Source of the DNA: Bagarius yarrelli
Lineage: Eukaryota > Chordata > Actinopteri > Siluriformes > Sisoridae
Direction: 5' to 3'
DNA length: 64,000 nt
Assembly (NCBI GenBank): GCA_005784505.1
Contig: VCAZ01000045.1
Coordinates: forward strand, 1,493,501 to 1,557,500
Both the position numbers and the translations under genes were made by a program. Positions 47,441 to 59,142 of the stretch are shown here, one piece after another. The notes under the pieces are model-generated. The model had not been told where the DNA came from. It ran no database searches and saw only the letters and a program-made list of their open reading frames with translations. The stretch's first letter is position 1; each line of letters opens with the position of its first letter.

Positions 47441-48307
47441 GTACGAATTTCTTAATTTCGATTGCCAGTAGTTAAGTCTATAAAGTTCAATAAACTGAAT
47501 GATCTATTTCATCCAAGCTAAAAGGTAAAAACTAAAACTTTTAGCGAAAAAGTAAACAGAAGTAATTTTTTTAAAGTTTAATAATAATCTAAGCAACTCT
47601 TTTCCTAAAAACACCTTTTTTTCTTAGCACTACAGGCAGCTTAATATTATAGTATCTATTTTTTTTCTTATTGTATTTTAATGACTGAAACAGAATAGAA
47701 GCTGAAAAAGCGAAACTATATACAACTCAAATAAAAAAAAAAAAAAATAAAAAATTTTTTTCTTTTCAAATATTGCAAATGCAAAATCAGGTTTCTGTAC
47801 AGGTCATGCTTTCTGACTCCGCTGTGAGGCACGATTCAGGATTAATGGATCCCTCGAGGCTCGCATATAACATCCCTAATGATAAAACAACCGAGAACAG
47901 AAGGAAGAGGTTTGTTTTTGGATTGTTTCTAAATCAAGAGGTCCCCTGCTGTAGTGGAGGATGAGGCCTCACTAGCTGTCAGGCTTCCATGATGTACCTT
48001 GCTGTTGTTTTAATCTGTGCCAAAGTTACACACTCAAAACACAATCGGATAACGCAAAGTCAGTTTAATGATGCGTTCAGTTGCATGAATCTGTGGCCGG
48101 GCTCGCAGAAGGGGGTCTGCGCTGATTTATTCACAGCACATTCAAAGCCTCAAGAGGGGGAACATATGCTAGTAGTAGAGCTTCATTATTTACTCCTGCA
48201 GTACAAAGTGTGTATGCACTTGTGTGTGTTTAAAAGAGAAGAGAGAGTGTGTACGAATGTATTAGGGCTATGCTGCAATACGAGTGAGTATTGCAGAATA
48301 TCACAAT

Positions 48308-48499
48308 TCTTTTTTTTCGGCATTTGCTTTTATTGATAGCACAGAAAGAGAGATTAAATTAGTAGGAAGAGAGAGGGGCAAGACCAGAAAGAACCTAAGC
48401 CGGAGTGCAACCCAGGTTGCTGAAGCGCAACTGGTCATGTGGGTGCCGGCGCCTTAACCCACACAGCACCGGCACCCACATGTCCGGTTGTGCTCCGGC
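48308..48499 (-). repeat. SINE-D copy with folded head
   Basis: Minus strand: a GC-rich tRNA-like head with TGTGGGTTAAGGCGCCGG and CCTGGGTTGCACTCCGG, then GGTCTTGCCCCTCTCTCTTC and CTATCAATAAAAGCAAATGC, ending in a short A run. The head contains a 25-base inverted repeat (48425-48449 with 48469-48493, 22 of 25 pairing). Confidence 0.75.
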
Positions 48500-49557
48500 G
48501 ACCTATATAATCTATATGGTAAATATCACGATTTTTTAGGACATACAGGAAATAATAGGAAGTTTTACCTAGACAGATCTTGCCCCCCTCCCCTCTAAAA
48601 TAAGCCTTTAAAAGAAGCCATAAATTTTTAGTACAGTAAAATATTTTTTTGCAACTTGCCGATTAAGGAATTGGCTTTAGAGAGCAGATAAAGATAAGGG
48701 CCTTGCTCAAGGGCCCAGAGATTGCATCTAAACATTTTTTATTTTGGAAAATTTGGTATTAACATGTGATTCCCAGTCGTAATTTTGACTTGGGGGTCAT
48801 TTGTGTTAAACTTTCTTGTAGTATCTTGTATTTAGCACTAAACAGCTTTGGTATACAAAGGAAATTTGTTGTACAAATGAATTAATTGGAAGGAGCTAAA
48901 TAACATGTCGTACTCAGGTGATGAGTCAGCATCAACGTTTAAGCATTTCGTGGTTCTGTGAGCATCTCATTTGTTTGTTCTTGATTCTTCCTGTCTCCAT
49001 TCCATTTCTCTTTTATAAGAGGAGCTTAAAAAGCGAGGAAAGAGAATCAAGGAAAGGAAATGAAGAGATGCAGTTAAAGAAATGAAAGCACTCCATGTCA
49101 AGGGCACTTTTACTGGCATCCTGTTGGAAAGACACTTCAAACTGAGACCACCCATGGCAGCTATTTGTAGAATTGCGCTGAACTGAATCGATGAAATGTA
49201 TCCGACAAGACAAGTGCTCAAGTGAGTAAAGCTTAGTGGTGATCACCTCGAAACGGATCTTACGTGAAGTAAATGTCAATAGAGTGGACGTGGGATGCGC
49301 TGTATGGTTTGGTTAATTGTTAGCAATAGAAACTTGCTAGATGTCTTACTGATTAAATGTCTCGCTGTGATCAGAGGTGTAATGGAACGGAGTAATAATA
49401 CGTACCGTACTTAAGAATTGTTGTAAGAATTTGTTCTGAACTTCTTTCGCCGTTTACTTTTATTCCATTTTTCTAAATAAAATGTAGACTTTTACGCTGA
49501 TACGTTTCTCTGAAGCCTATTCGTTCCTTACTACAAAAGAAGTCGTGTCGTACCGTT

Positions 49558-49715
49558 CACGAGTGGTTAATGGTTAATGTGTTTGACTGCTAATTGGCAG
49601 ATCAGAGTTCGATTCCCAGCACCAGCAATTGGCCAATAGTGGGCCCCTGAGCAAGGCCCTCAACCCTTAAATGCTCAGTTTTATAAAAGAAAATATAAGG
49701 ATATCCGCCAAATGC
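49558..49715 (+). repeat. SINE-B copy
   Basis: B-box GAGTTCGATTCCCAGCACC, GGGCCCCTGAGCAAGGCCC and CCGCCAAATGC tail; the head is altered (GTGGTTAATGGTTAATGTG). Confidence 0.85.
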
Positions 49716-49854
49716 TTATTAAGCCAAATGTGCTTATTAGTCCAGTCATTAGCCATTCTGAATGTTGAAAATTGACTTAATATAATATGTATTTATAACA
49801 AAGCCCAAGCAAGATTATTAGTCGAATTTTACGGAGTATCTATCTTTCTCCTTA

Positions 49855-49930
49855 GTCCCACCCCCAAAAATTGCCCACCCAGGATATCTGTCTGCCCACC
49901 CTTCTATGGTTGGCAAAAACCGGGCCAGCT
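49855..49930 (-). repeat. fragment related to 26273-26340
   Basis: CCACCCCCAAAAATTGCCCA and CAGGATATCTG are the reverse complement of CAGATATCCCAGGTGGGCAA and TTTTTGGGGGTGG. Confidence 0.8.
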
Positions 49931-50150
49931 TTATTATATTAATGCCCTTGCTCATTATTGTTGCTATAGTAACTAAGACATCGATTTTAATGAAGGATGT
50001 AATATATGCTTTATAATTTCATAATTGCATATTTCTGATGTCCAATAAGCTCTCCTTTCTCATATATCTATCCAACAATGCAGTGAAGGAAAATGCTTTG
50101 ATAAGCCTACAAATGCTCACAATCTGTTAGTGTCACTGTCATTGACAAAA

Positions 50151-50169
50151 GAGAGAGAGAGAGAGAGAG
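50151..50169. repeat. (GA)n microsatellite
   Basis: About nine GA units. Confidence 0.9.
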
Positions 50170-50481
50170 AAAAAAGATGACATGCTTCTTATAAGAGGGA
50201 GCCAATTTTGCCTTTCTTGTCTCTTACCCTAGATGATAAATGTTAGCAGGATATTAATAATCCATTATAGAAGTCGTCTCCAGTGTGTTGTGTATTCTGA
50301 TTCAGAGAAAACTGTGAGAGACGCAAGTTTTTCAGCCTAAATAATCATACATTCGTATTGGTTAGTGCAACAAGATAAGATTTTTGTTTAGGTATTAATT
50401 AATTAATTATTATGAGGAAGCTACAGTCTATATAAATAATTAAATAAAATTAAATAAATATAAAAGTAAATATATATATTT

Positions 50482-50545
50482 ACTTATATAAAAATACATA
50501 TACATACTATATTTCTATACAGTATGTATATGTATTTTATATAAG

Positions 50546-50546
<1 letters not shown>
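50482..50546. repeat. AT-rich hairpin, 26-base arms
   Basis: Arms 50482-50508 and 50521-50546 pair at every position except one extra A in the left arm, with a 12-base loop. It sits next to the TA array. Confidence 0.9.

Positions 50547-50549
<3 letters not shown>

Positions 50550-50615
<66 letters not shown>
50550..50615. repeat. (TA)n microsatellite, 33 units
   Basis: An uninterrupted TA run, the longest perfect dinucleotide array in the window. Confidence 0.98.
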
Positions 50616-50622
<7 letters not shown>

Positions 50623-50627
50623 AATTC

Positions 50628-50688
50628 AACTGTGCTGGGGCAACTGTGTTTTATAATTTTTATGAAAAAAACCCAGCACAGTTGCCCC
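50628..50688. repeat. two overlapping inverted repeats
   Basis: AACTGTGCTGGG (50628-50639) pairs with 50672-50683, and GGGGCAACTGTG (50637-50648) pairs with 50677-50688. The two pairings share bases and exclude each other. Confidence 0.9.
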
Positions 50689-50749
50689 ACAACTTGCCCC
50701 TGTGTACAAATGCTTTAGCGGTTTTCTCTCCGGTTGTCCTGATGCCTGA

Positions 50750-50870
50750 TACCGGTTGCCTTTAGTGTGTGTAAATGTAGGTGTATGAGATTGCGCCCTG
50801 CGGCTGTTGGGCCCTAATCCTCCGCTTTGCACCCCGCATCCCCTGGAATAGTCTTTAGGCAACATGTGAC
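50750..50870 (+). repeat. possible decayed V-SINE-type 3' part
   Basis: GAGATTGCGCCCTGCGGCTG, CACCCCGCATCCCCTGGAAT resemble the GCGATG...CACCCCG...GGGATAGG order of older fish SINEs. Confidence 0.35.
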
Positions 50871-51290
50871 ACTTAATAGAATTTAAAATACAGAAAATTG
50901 ATAAAAGGATGAATCAACCATGACAGTTCAGGGACATTGATTATTTTCTACTCTAAAAGGACATCCCATCATATTAATTTTACCCCTTGCTCTATTCCGC
51001 AGTGGTATATTGGCTATATTTACCCTCTGCTACCATCAGGAACTCGGTGTGTGTGTGTGTGTTTCTTCCCCATATGTCACAGTGCTTTATTCAGTATAGT
51101 TTGGTGTTATCGCCTTAGGTTTTCCTCTCACATCCACTCGAGACCCAGCTGACAGCACAACAGTGTTCTCCTGCTAGGCTCTAAGCACAGCGGACACACA
51201 CATCACTTAAGATTTTTTTCACTCGGATGCTTTCAAGAATCTGCTTTTACAGCTTTCTCTCTTTCTCCCCCTATATTTCTCTCCTAACAG

Positions 51291-51332
51291 CACCTGTCCA
51301 GCAGACACAGTGTCCAGCAAAGCACATCACAG
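51291..51332 (+). CDS. dock3: dock3 42-nt mini-exon (c)
   Basis: This is a 14-codon exon reading HLSSRHSVQQSTSQ, flanked by phase-0 introns, so skipping it would keep the frame. The acceptor follows a pyrimidine-rich stretch (51253-51285) ending CTAACAG, and the donor GTACAC at 51333 is weaker than GTRAGT. The peptide is rich in Ser, Thr and Gln, with an SQ dipeptide at its end. The same segment is present in DOCK3 as I recall it and is a main reason for preferring DOCK3. Its short length, symmetric phase and mediocre donor suggest it could be alternatively spliced; that is inference. Another AG lies upstream at 51251-51252, before the pyrimidine tract. Confidence 0.9.
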
Positions 51333-52463
51333 GTACACAAATCTCTCTTTTTTTTACTTACTTGGTTACTAGCGGCAACTTTTACAACAGGTTCACTTCA
51401 ATCTGAGCAGCCTGATCATTTTATAAGTCATGGCTGATTTTTGACTAAAACCTGGCACCCTACCTGGTCCTGCCGCTTGTTAGAGAAGTTTGTTAGAAAA
51501 GTTTAAGATGGATTTTAACTGTTTGAAGTGAGCTTAACTTAAATGCTAGGATCTGGTTAGCCATATTTATGCACAGCGATCTATTAAGATCTTTATTAGT
51601 AATATATGGATTTTATAAAATCAAGTGTTTAGTATCACATTTTAGTCATTACATTAAGACGCATTTATTTATGCAAAGGATGTTTCAGCTTATTAAATAT
51701 ATATATAAATATATATAAGGTAAAAGTCTGTTAATCCAACATTTATTCAAATGTAACTTTTTCTGCATTTTGATCCTTTAAATACCAAAATATACTTATT
51801 AATAACTTATATTGCTAAAAAAAATGTATTAATCTGCAAGTAAAATTAGTCATTTGCACTCAACCAATTTTTCACACCAGTTTGGTTTCTAAGGTTTGGA
51901 AAATATATTGACCAACCTAGTAATAACACCACAGGGTACAGGCTAGTGGGCGGAGCTTAATTCTACTTTAAGATTTATTCATCAAATTTTAGATAAATCT
52001 CTAAATTAAAAACCAAAACTAAATACTGAGTATACAGGCAAAGTGTTTATTCAATTTACTTTAAAAAAAAAACCAAAAGAACAAACACTATCCAAAAATG
52101 CTGCCTACATAAGCATCCTACGCCTGCATGGAACACAGGGGAGTAATAGAGTTTCAATCCCCTCGACAGTAGTCTGAATATCACAATCAGCTCTATAAGA
52201 AATAAGGGAGGGAGACATAGTGAGAAAGAAACTAGAATGAATCTTCTATAATTGTACGGATTTACTGTAATGTTTCAGTTTGTTTACGATTTTTACGCTA
52301 TAGAAAATGATTTCTGCGCCATTGCCTTCTATATTCCATGTTCTATTTTGTAGGATAAAATAGGAAATACAGGTTATAAGCACAAACCTAAAATCCACTG
52401 AAATCATTTATATAATTTAATGTAATATATAGTATAAATATACAGTAAAGCAAATTTTAGGCA

Positions 52464-52630
52464 AAAATAAATAAATAAATAAATCTATTTATCTATTAAT
52501 CTGTCTGTCTATCTGTCAGTCAGTCAGTCAGTCAGTCAATGTATGTATGTATGTATGTATGTATGTATGTATCTGTATGTATCTATCTATCTATCTATCT
52601 ATGTATCTACTCTGTCTGTCTGTCTTTTAT

Positions 52631-52678
<48 letters not shown>

Positions 52679-52679
52679 G

Positions 52680-52711
<32 letters not shown>
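52464..52711. repeat. compound (AAAT)n/(TCAG)n/(TATG)n/(TCTA)n microsatellite
   Basis: Successive blocks of AAAT, TCTG, CAGT, ATGT and CTAT units, ending in two long CTAT runs. Confidence 0.95.
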
Positions 52712-52999
52712 ATGAATTAAAGGTTGTGTTTTAGGATGGAAATGCAGTTTATTTAGTTAAAAAAATTTAAATAACAAATGAAAAACAAATAAATGCAAGA
52801 ACATTGAAACACAAAAGCATAAAACTAATCTAACACAACCAGACCTGACATAACCAGAATCTGAATCTGAATCTTAATCATAACATGACCTATCCACTGA
52901 CCATGACAGGCAAAAAAGCAAGACCAAGACAAACTGAAACACATGTATACATACACAAAAAAGTGGGGGATCTATTAACTAAGAAACACCTGACAAGAC

Positions 53000-53075
53000 A
53001 AAATTTGAGGGTTAAGGGCTTTCTGGTATTAATTGAAACCCTAACCACTAAGCCACCACTTTCAGTCTTGTGTAT
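53000..53075 (-). repeat. SINE-B head fragment
   Basis: Minus strand: AAAGTGGTGGCTTAGTGGTT, and then AGGGTTTCAATTAATACCAG joined to GAAAGCCCTTAACCCTCAA. The middle is deleted. Confidence 0.75.
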
Positions 53076-53209
53076 ATATATATATGTTCACTTGTTCAGT
53101 ATTTAAAGATAAACTAATTAACTAATTAATTGCTATTATATGGTGTGAATCTAATGTATACAGATAATAATGAAATTGTCTGCGCGATAGCGGATAATAT
53201 GGAAAAAGT

Positions 53210-53690
53210 TAAAAAGGTAAAACCACCAGAACTCACAATGGCCCCGTCTGAATGCATGTACTTCCATACTATAGAGAGTACAAAACTGAGTATGCAAGGT
53301 AAGGATTATGTCCGAATCCTTAGTATGCAAAATACAGTATGCGAAACATTCCCAGAATTACGCATGCAATGTACACTTTCTTATCCCATGAGCCACAGGG
53401 GAGATGATTCGCCATTTGAGGAAATAGCATAAAGCGCCGACGCAGCAATTTTTAAGTGATTTAGGTAGCTTTAAGTACTTCCGAAAAAACATTATTGATT
53501 GTGCTTAAATTGTACATCATTCAAGTAAAATTCATGATGATATGACATCATATGTCATGTGACAATTTCATGGTGGATGAACAATGGTGGATGTAATATG
53601 TCTGAATTTTATTCATTCATACTATAATACCATTATACTATATTTACTATGAAATCATATTACTCAAAATGTCGTACATACTTAAGCAAT
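53210..53690 (-). mobile_element. small mobile family X, copy 3
   Basis: The minus strand carries TGACATATGATGTCAT, AATGTTTTTTCGG and CTAAGGATTCGGACATAATCC in the order of copies 1 and 2. This copy seems the most complete, with AGTATGTACGACATTTTGAG at its outer end. Confidence 0.7.
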
Positions 53691-54092
53691 TTGTTTGCAT
53701 CTAAAGTGTTACATGAGCTCGGTTTATATACACCTGTAGGAAACTACACCCAAGTTTCTTAACATAAAAAAACAACATTATGAAGTGAGTTGTGGGCAGA
53801 AAAAGATATGAAAAAAATTCCAGTCTACTAACATTCCATGGAGTGCCATTAAATCCTTTATTAGAAAATAAAAAAAGAGGCCTGGTAAGAAGACACAAAA
53901 GCAACCAAGTTATCGTTAATTTGCAAACTTTATTATTATGGGATATTTTGTGCAGCGTCATGACCTCTTTTTGCGAATACTGTAGCTATATTTTAGATAC
54001 AGGTTATAACACTGCTAACATAGAAAAGAAAAAAAAATAGACCAATTTGTTATTATTTACTTTAACATTAAGCTTTTGTGCTGATTTTCAAG

Positions 54093-54247
54093 GGCGACAG
54101 TATGCGGCAACGTCATGGTGATGCGTGTCGGGTTCCTGTCCCTCATCACCTGTTTGTCAACCTCAAGAGCTTTACCTACAACACCATAGGGGAGGACACA
54201 GACATTTTCTTTTCCCTCTATGACCTGCGGGAAGGCAAACACATAAG
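54093..54247 (+). CDS. dock3: dock3 exon (d)
   Basis: The exon has 155 bases and starts in phase 0 with GDSMRQRHGDACRVPVPHH. It continues with LFVNLKSFTYNTIGEDTD and IFFSLYDLREGKHI, and ends two bases into a Ser codon. The acceptor is TTTTCAAG at 54085-54092 and the donor is GTAAGT at 54248. The LKSFTYNTIGEDTD and FFSLYD stretches are highly conserved in DOCK3 and start the beta-rich part that leads into DHR-1. The first residue is Gly, where I recall Val in the mammalian protein. The acceptor is CAAG with a poor pyrimidine tract, so the start could be mis-set by a few bases, although frame agreement on both sides supports it. Confidence 0.94.
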
Positions 54248-57200
54248 GTAAGTAGCATTTTGAGAAATCCTTACCTTAACAAAAGCAAAATAATGTTACG
54301 GGTTCTTATTTTGAGGTGGGTTAGTTAGTAACCTTTTAACCAGGTTATACCATTGCAAAGTTTAGTGTACTTCTGCAAATTACACAGTGGCCACCAATTC
54401 AGGACACATTCTTAAAAGTAACTTTTATGTTAAATTCATAAAACAACAACTGCCCGAATGCTGTAGATTAATAAAAAAGAGGTCGTGACCCAAAATTTAT
54501 ACAAGACAATGCAACATGCGAGATACACAACAAATAAAGGATAAGGATAAGTTATAACAAAATTAGGTACAAAGTAGGTAGTGTTAGTAATAATTATTAA
54601 ACCTACTGGACATACATAAAATAATATAATCATGAATTACAATTGTAATAGTAGAGAATTTTCCAATAGAAAACAGTTTAAAAATATATTTATTATAAAA
54701 AAATTATAATAAAAAAACAAAAAAAAAAACATGCCCTTCTGCCCTTCTAAACGATTATTTCATATGAGACCTTCTGCTGGTATTACCCAGCAAGCACAAG
54801 GCCAAGAAATGTTGATAAGCTTGCAAAGTCATGCATAGAATCATTTTTATTTGAAAATTTTACAATGTCTGCAGACATCTTTGTTTGTTCAATTTGAGCA
54901 AAAGAATTGAAAAAATAAAATAAAACTTTAAACCTATAACATTAAATTTGTACTTACAAAAAAAAATACCTATTTAGACTATTATTCACCTACAAAGACA
55001 TTTTTGCTAAATGCGTGAAATAAATCAATTATTTTTAAACAACATGTGTGCTTTCTTTATCGACTAATCATGACATCAGCAAAGCAGACATGTGGTTAAA
55101 TTTAGGATTCACTCTGTGCAGGCGCCTGACATAATTATTACTGATGGATCCGCCTGGATCTATCTGGGCTAGTAAGACCTCAGCCCCAGCTGTACTACTT
55201 TAAAACCATTCCTAGAACCATTCGTGGGCTTTCTTTTACATAAATTAAAAAAAAATCACTTTAGATAGCTCTAAATAATTTTAACCCTGCTAGCCAGTTT
55301 GGACAGGGCACTTCAGGTAACCTCTTTCCTTATTTTCAGCTTGTTACCTTTTTATACAACCCAAGGACACAATTTGAATAGCAACCGCCATGCCTTAGTT
55401 AAAAAAAACAAAACAGAAAAGATGTGTACCAGAACTTGGAGTTTGTCTAACCGCTTGGGAAAACTTGGTTGTCACAAACGTCCTTGCCCCTAGAGTCTTG
55501 GCAGAATTGGGAAGAGGAAATGAGTGTCAGCTGGGAAGGCAATCATTATTTTCCTCCATGCTGTCACAAATAGAAACACCCTCAGACACAGGATTTCTGG
55601 CAACCCTAACGCCCAAAACCTCCTTACAAATCTTTACATATTATTCCGTCTTCTTTTGTCTTTGCTGACTTGGAAAAATAACTTTTTGTTTCAATTGAAA
55701 AGTTAATGTTGAAAGTGGCAAACATGGTTATGTCATTCTGCAAAACCTTAGTTTTCCTGCTACAAGAACCTCAAACATGATGATCTACACACAGTGAAGT
55801 GTAGATGCTTGTCAAAGACTTCCAGAGCCTTGCTGCGAGTCTCATGCATCTTCATCTTCCTACTGCTAAGACGTAGTTGAGTTGTTACTACTGAGATGCT
55901 GCACTCCCATTTCTCTTTTTATGTCTCACTCTTCGGGTTTGTCTAAATTTAAGTCTGAGGTGACATTACAGCAAACTTGCCCAGTGTGTGTTAAGCTTTT
56001 TCCTCATTCGCTGCATCTAAAACCTACATGTTTTATTTAAGCTGTTTTATAAATAAGTTTCAAAAGACATGGAAGGTTTTTAGAATAGTAATACTTGTTT
56101 TTTTATTGCATACTAGGATTAAACAAATCTTTCAAAAAAATCCTTTTATAAAAATTGTGAAAATATGATATATTTTGAGTTTGAAAATCCTTTGTGTAAC
56201 GTTATATAAGTCAAAGGCTAGCTAAATAGTTATTCACAGCATCTTGGCCTCTCTCTCACCCTTGCTCTCACTTTTACTTTCTGTCCACCCACTCATCCAA
56301 GTCTTGATGGTCCGTTAATGGCCCTGCAGCCTCCCACTTGAAAGCTGTCCACAGCTCCCTTTCAGGGTCAGCCCAAAATTGTATTGTATTTCATTGCAAT
56401 TAGGCAAAAATAAACCTAATGGTTTATTAAAGTGTCACCTTTTAGATCAGGGCCTTTTACTGCAAGTGTGGAATCTGCATTTCAGTAATTCACCTTTACA
56501 ATAAATCCAGCTAACTGCAAGAATTATATGCTGTCGGTAACTATCGTAGGATCTTTTCATAAAGGTGTTATAGGAAATATAGGAAAATGTACTTTTTTGC
56601 ATCTTTTCTATTCCCTCTCAAAACATTACCACAACATCTGGCCTATTCTTGCCCCCTGTAGCTTTCTGAATGTTCCTACTTTTTGTTTTGTTTTGTTCAT
56701 TAGACCCCAATCCTGTTTTATCACAAAATAATAGTAAGACCCAAGAACTTTGATGGAACCCTTAAACATTGAATTGATGCTATTTTGTTGGTATTATTTT
56801 ATTAATTGGTGGCATAATAGGGCCACGGTTACCCTGTATGCCAGAAAACACCAAGTCTGGAGATACTGAGCTCTACTGCCTAGTTTCTTTGTTTTTCTAC
56901 TAATACACCCTTTAACAGTTGCATCGCCTTGTGGCTTATATTTCAACTGCAGCATCTGTAGTGAACTTAACCAAAATAAAAAAGGCCATTAAAAATAAAT
57001 GAATATTTGTCTAGTAGCCACTGTAGACAGACAGTCCCTATTTTCCTTTACCGTGTATTCAGTATGAACAGTGGTATGGCGCAGCTTCACTTGTCCAGGG
57101 GCAGCACCTGGGTATAAATGTATCCTTGTCGTGAGTGTATTCCTGCTCACTTACACTAATCCTAGCCTTAAATTTACCATGGCCTTGGAGAAAAGGTTAC

Positions 57201-57974
57201 TGTAAGTTGTCTCAAGGTTTGCAGTGACTGGTTTAGGAATCATAGTATGATATACTCTTTAGATGGTTTATAGGTTATTTTGTTTGAAGTACTAGCCTGC
57301 AACATTTGGACATAGCATAGAAAATGGGCGGACATGTTTGGGAATACCTTTTCAAGTACTTGCTGATTCTTTTCAATACGTTTTTTTATACTGTCTTTGA
57401 AACTTGATGTGATTATATAACTATCCGCTTAACCAAAAACATTATTTTTCAGTATTTGATCTAGTTATTGTTCTCTAAATAAATCCTCTTTCTTTTTCCC
57501 TTATTTTTTGTCAATTCTCAGCCAATGAACTACCTGCTAACCAGATCAGAACTTTGATGGAACCCTTATAGACCATTAGCATTCAAGCATCTTTGCTAAA
57601 ACATAGTATTGTCTTTTAGAAGTTATGAATCCAACAAAGTCAAAGAAACAGCTTTTTCTTAGCGAGGAAAAGGACTTAAAAGGTAGTTTTAAGGACTACC
57701 TGTCATTGCTTGCAAAGGACATTGTTGTTGTTGTTGTTGAATGAAGTCTGATGTTCTGATGATGCTTTTTTGTTATCTGATTGTTGCTGCATCATAGATG
57801 AACCTTTGCCCGGTTCCCAACTTCCTAAGCTGGGAAATGTGATAAACAGTGTATATTGTATGGCCACCTGATCACTATACTTTGAAGGTTCCTTACTGAG
57901 TCAACTAAATGTAAAATGTCTAACCATGCTGCGGCATTATTAAAGATGATTAGGTCCCCTCTAACATCTAGGAT

Positions 57975-58140
57975 TCTACCATACTATGACCAAAGGTATA
58001 TGGACGTCTGATCATTTTCTGATCTAACTGTTACAAATATGCTGGAGAAACACAATTTTCTGGAATGTCCTTGCATGCTCTAATAATTAAAGTTCTATTT
58101 ATTGAAGATGGTACACAAACTTGTTCCAGAATAACCACTG
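57975..58140 (+). repeat. Tc1-like non-autonomous fragment
   Basis: ACCAAAGGTATATGGACGTC, GAATGTCCTTGCATGCT and ACTTGTTCCAGAATAACC match the order of the family at 63463 but are more diverged. Confidence 0.6.
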
Positions 58141-58625
58141 ACATAAAAAGATGATTTGACAGGATCGGAATAAATTATTTTTTTTTAAAAGCCTAATCAA
58201 TACATTTGTAATTATTTGTAGAGCTAACTGGTACTAAGCTTTCTTGCTTTACAGTCTTTTTGACCTCTTTCTTTTCTTGCCACTGATGGAGCCCAAATCC
58301 TCACAACCTGGATTCCATTATCTTAAGAGGAAAACCACCAGACACTAAGATCTTGAGTAAGATGCAGGCATAAAAAAAAAAAAACCACGAAGCAACTACA
58401 TATTATAAAAACAAACAAAATCACCCAGAGAACTAATAACTGTAATAACGAAAAGGCCACATTGCTGCGAACTGTGATGTGTGCTGAGAGGACACATTAC
58501 AGTTCATGATTTTTTTATTCTACTGCGGCATGTTTGAATCAAAAGATTAAAAAGATTATTTTACCTGAATAAAGTTATATATTATTATATATTTTTTATA
58601 TTTATTATATATTATATATTTTACC

Positions 58626-59033
58626 TGAGTCCACTGGGCCGAATACAATTTAATTTACAAATATAAACACTTGGCAAAACAACAAACATTAACTTGACTT
58701 GACTTGACTTAACCTGACTTGACTTAATGCTAACAAACTTGACTAAACACTAACAAACAAGACTCACTACAGTGGTACAGGGAATATTCCGCAATCCAAG
58801 ACAAAAAACAACAGACAACACAAAAGCTATAAATAATAACAAAGAGGAAACACATGACAAAAACAAACCAATCACCAGACAGAAATAGAAACCAATAGAA
58901 ACATGACCAATAGGATTACATGACAGTATCACATGGGGGAACAAAGATAACCTGGTAATTTACTAGACAGGAAGTAAACAAGGCATAAACAAAGAACACA
59001 AACATGAAACAAAGAAAACTTCAAACCTTACAG
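58626..59033 (-). repeat. LTR-like dispersed repeat, copy 3
   Basis: Reverse complement of the 508-893 type, from GTAAGGTTTGAAGTTTTC to a segment rich in AAGTCAAGTCAAGTT (58692-58727) and AGTGGACTCAGG at the end. Confidence 0.55.
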
Positions 59034-59142
59034 CATCATATAAATGACTGTACACTATTCAAACACTTCAGTATTAGTAGATGGGCGCTACACACTAGCT
59101 TTGTATTAAATAGGGCGCCAGTTTTAACCAATACAAAGCATC

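Larger units (their letters stand above)
39408..51290 (+). other. dock3 intron between exons (b) and (c), 11883 bases
   Basis: This is the longest fully contained intron. It includes the nested hAT and SINE cluster at 43995-45080, a 450-bp inverted-repeat element, several SINEs, a long TA array and two hairpins within 850 bases of the next exon. Two low-repeat blocks (47770-48240 and 48985-49280) stand out. I see nothing identifiable in 39770-41820, 42120-42600, 45780-46490 and 51070-51240. Confidence 0.9.
51333..54092 (+). other. dock3 intron between exons (c) and (d), 2760 bases
   Basis: It carries a compound tetranucleotide microsatellite (52464-52711), a SINE fragment and a minus-oriented copy of a small mobile family (53210-53690). 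51340-52450 and 53700-54090 look like ordinary AT-rich intron. Confidence 0.9.

Noticed and set aside
53130..53432. 100-codon open frame
   Set aside because: It mostly lies in mobile family X (copy 3), where the other copies are not open in the same frame.
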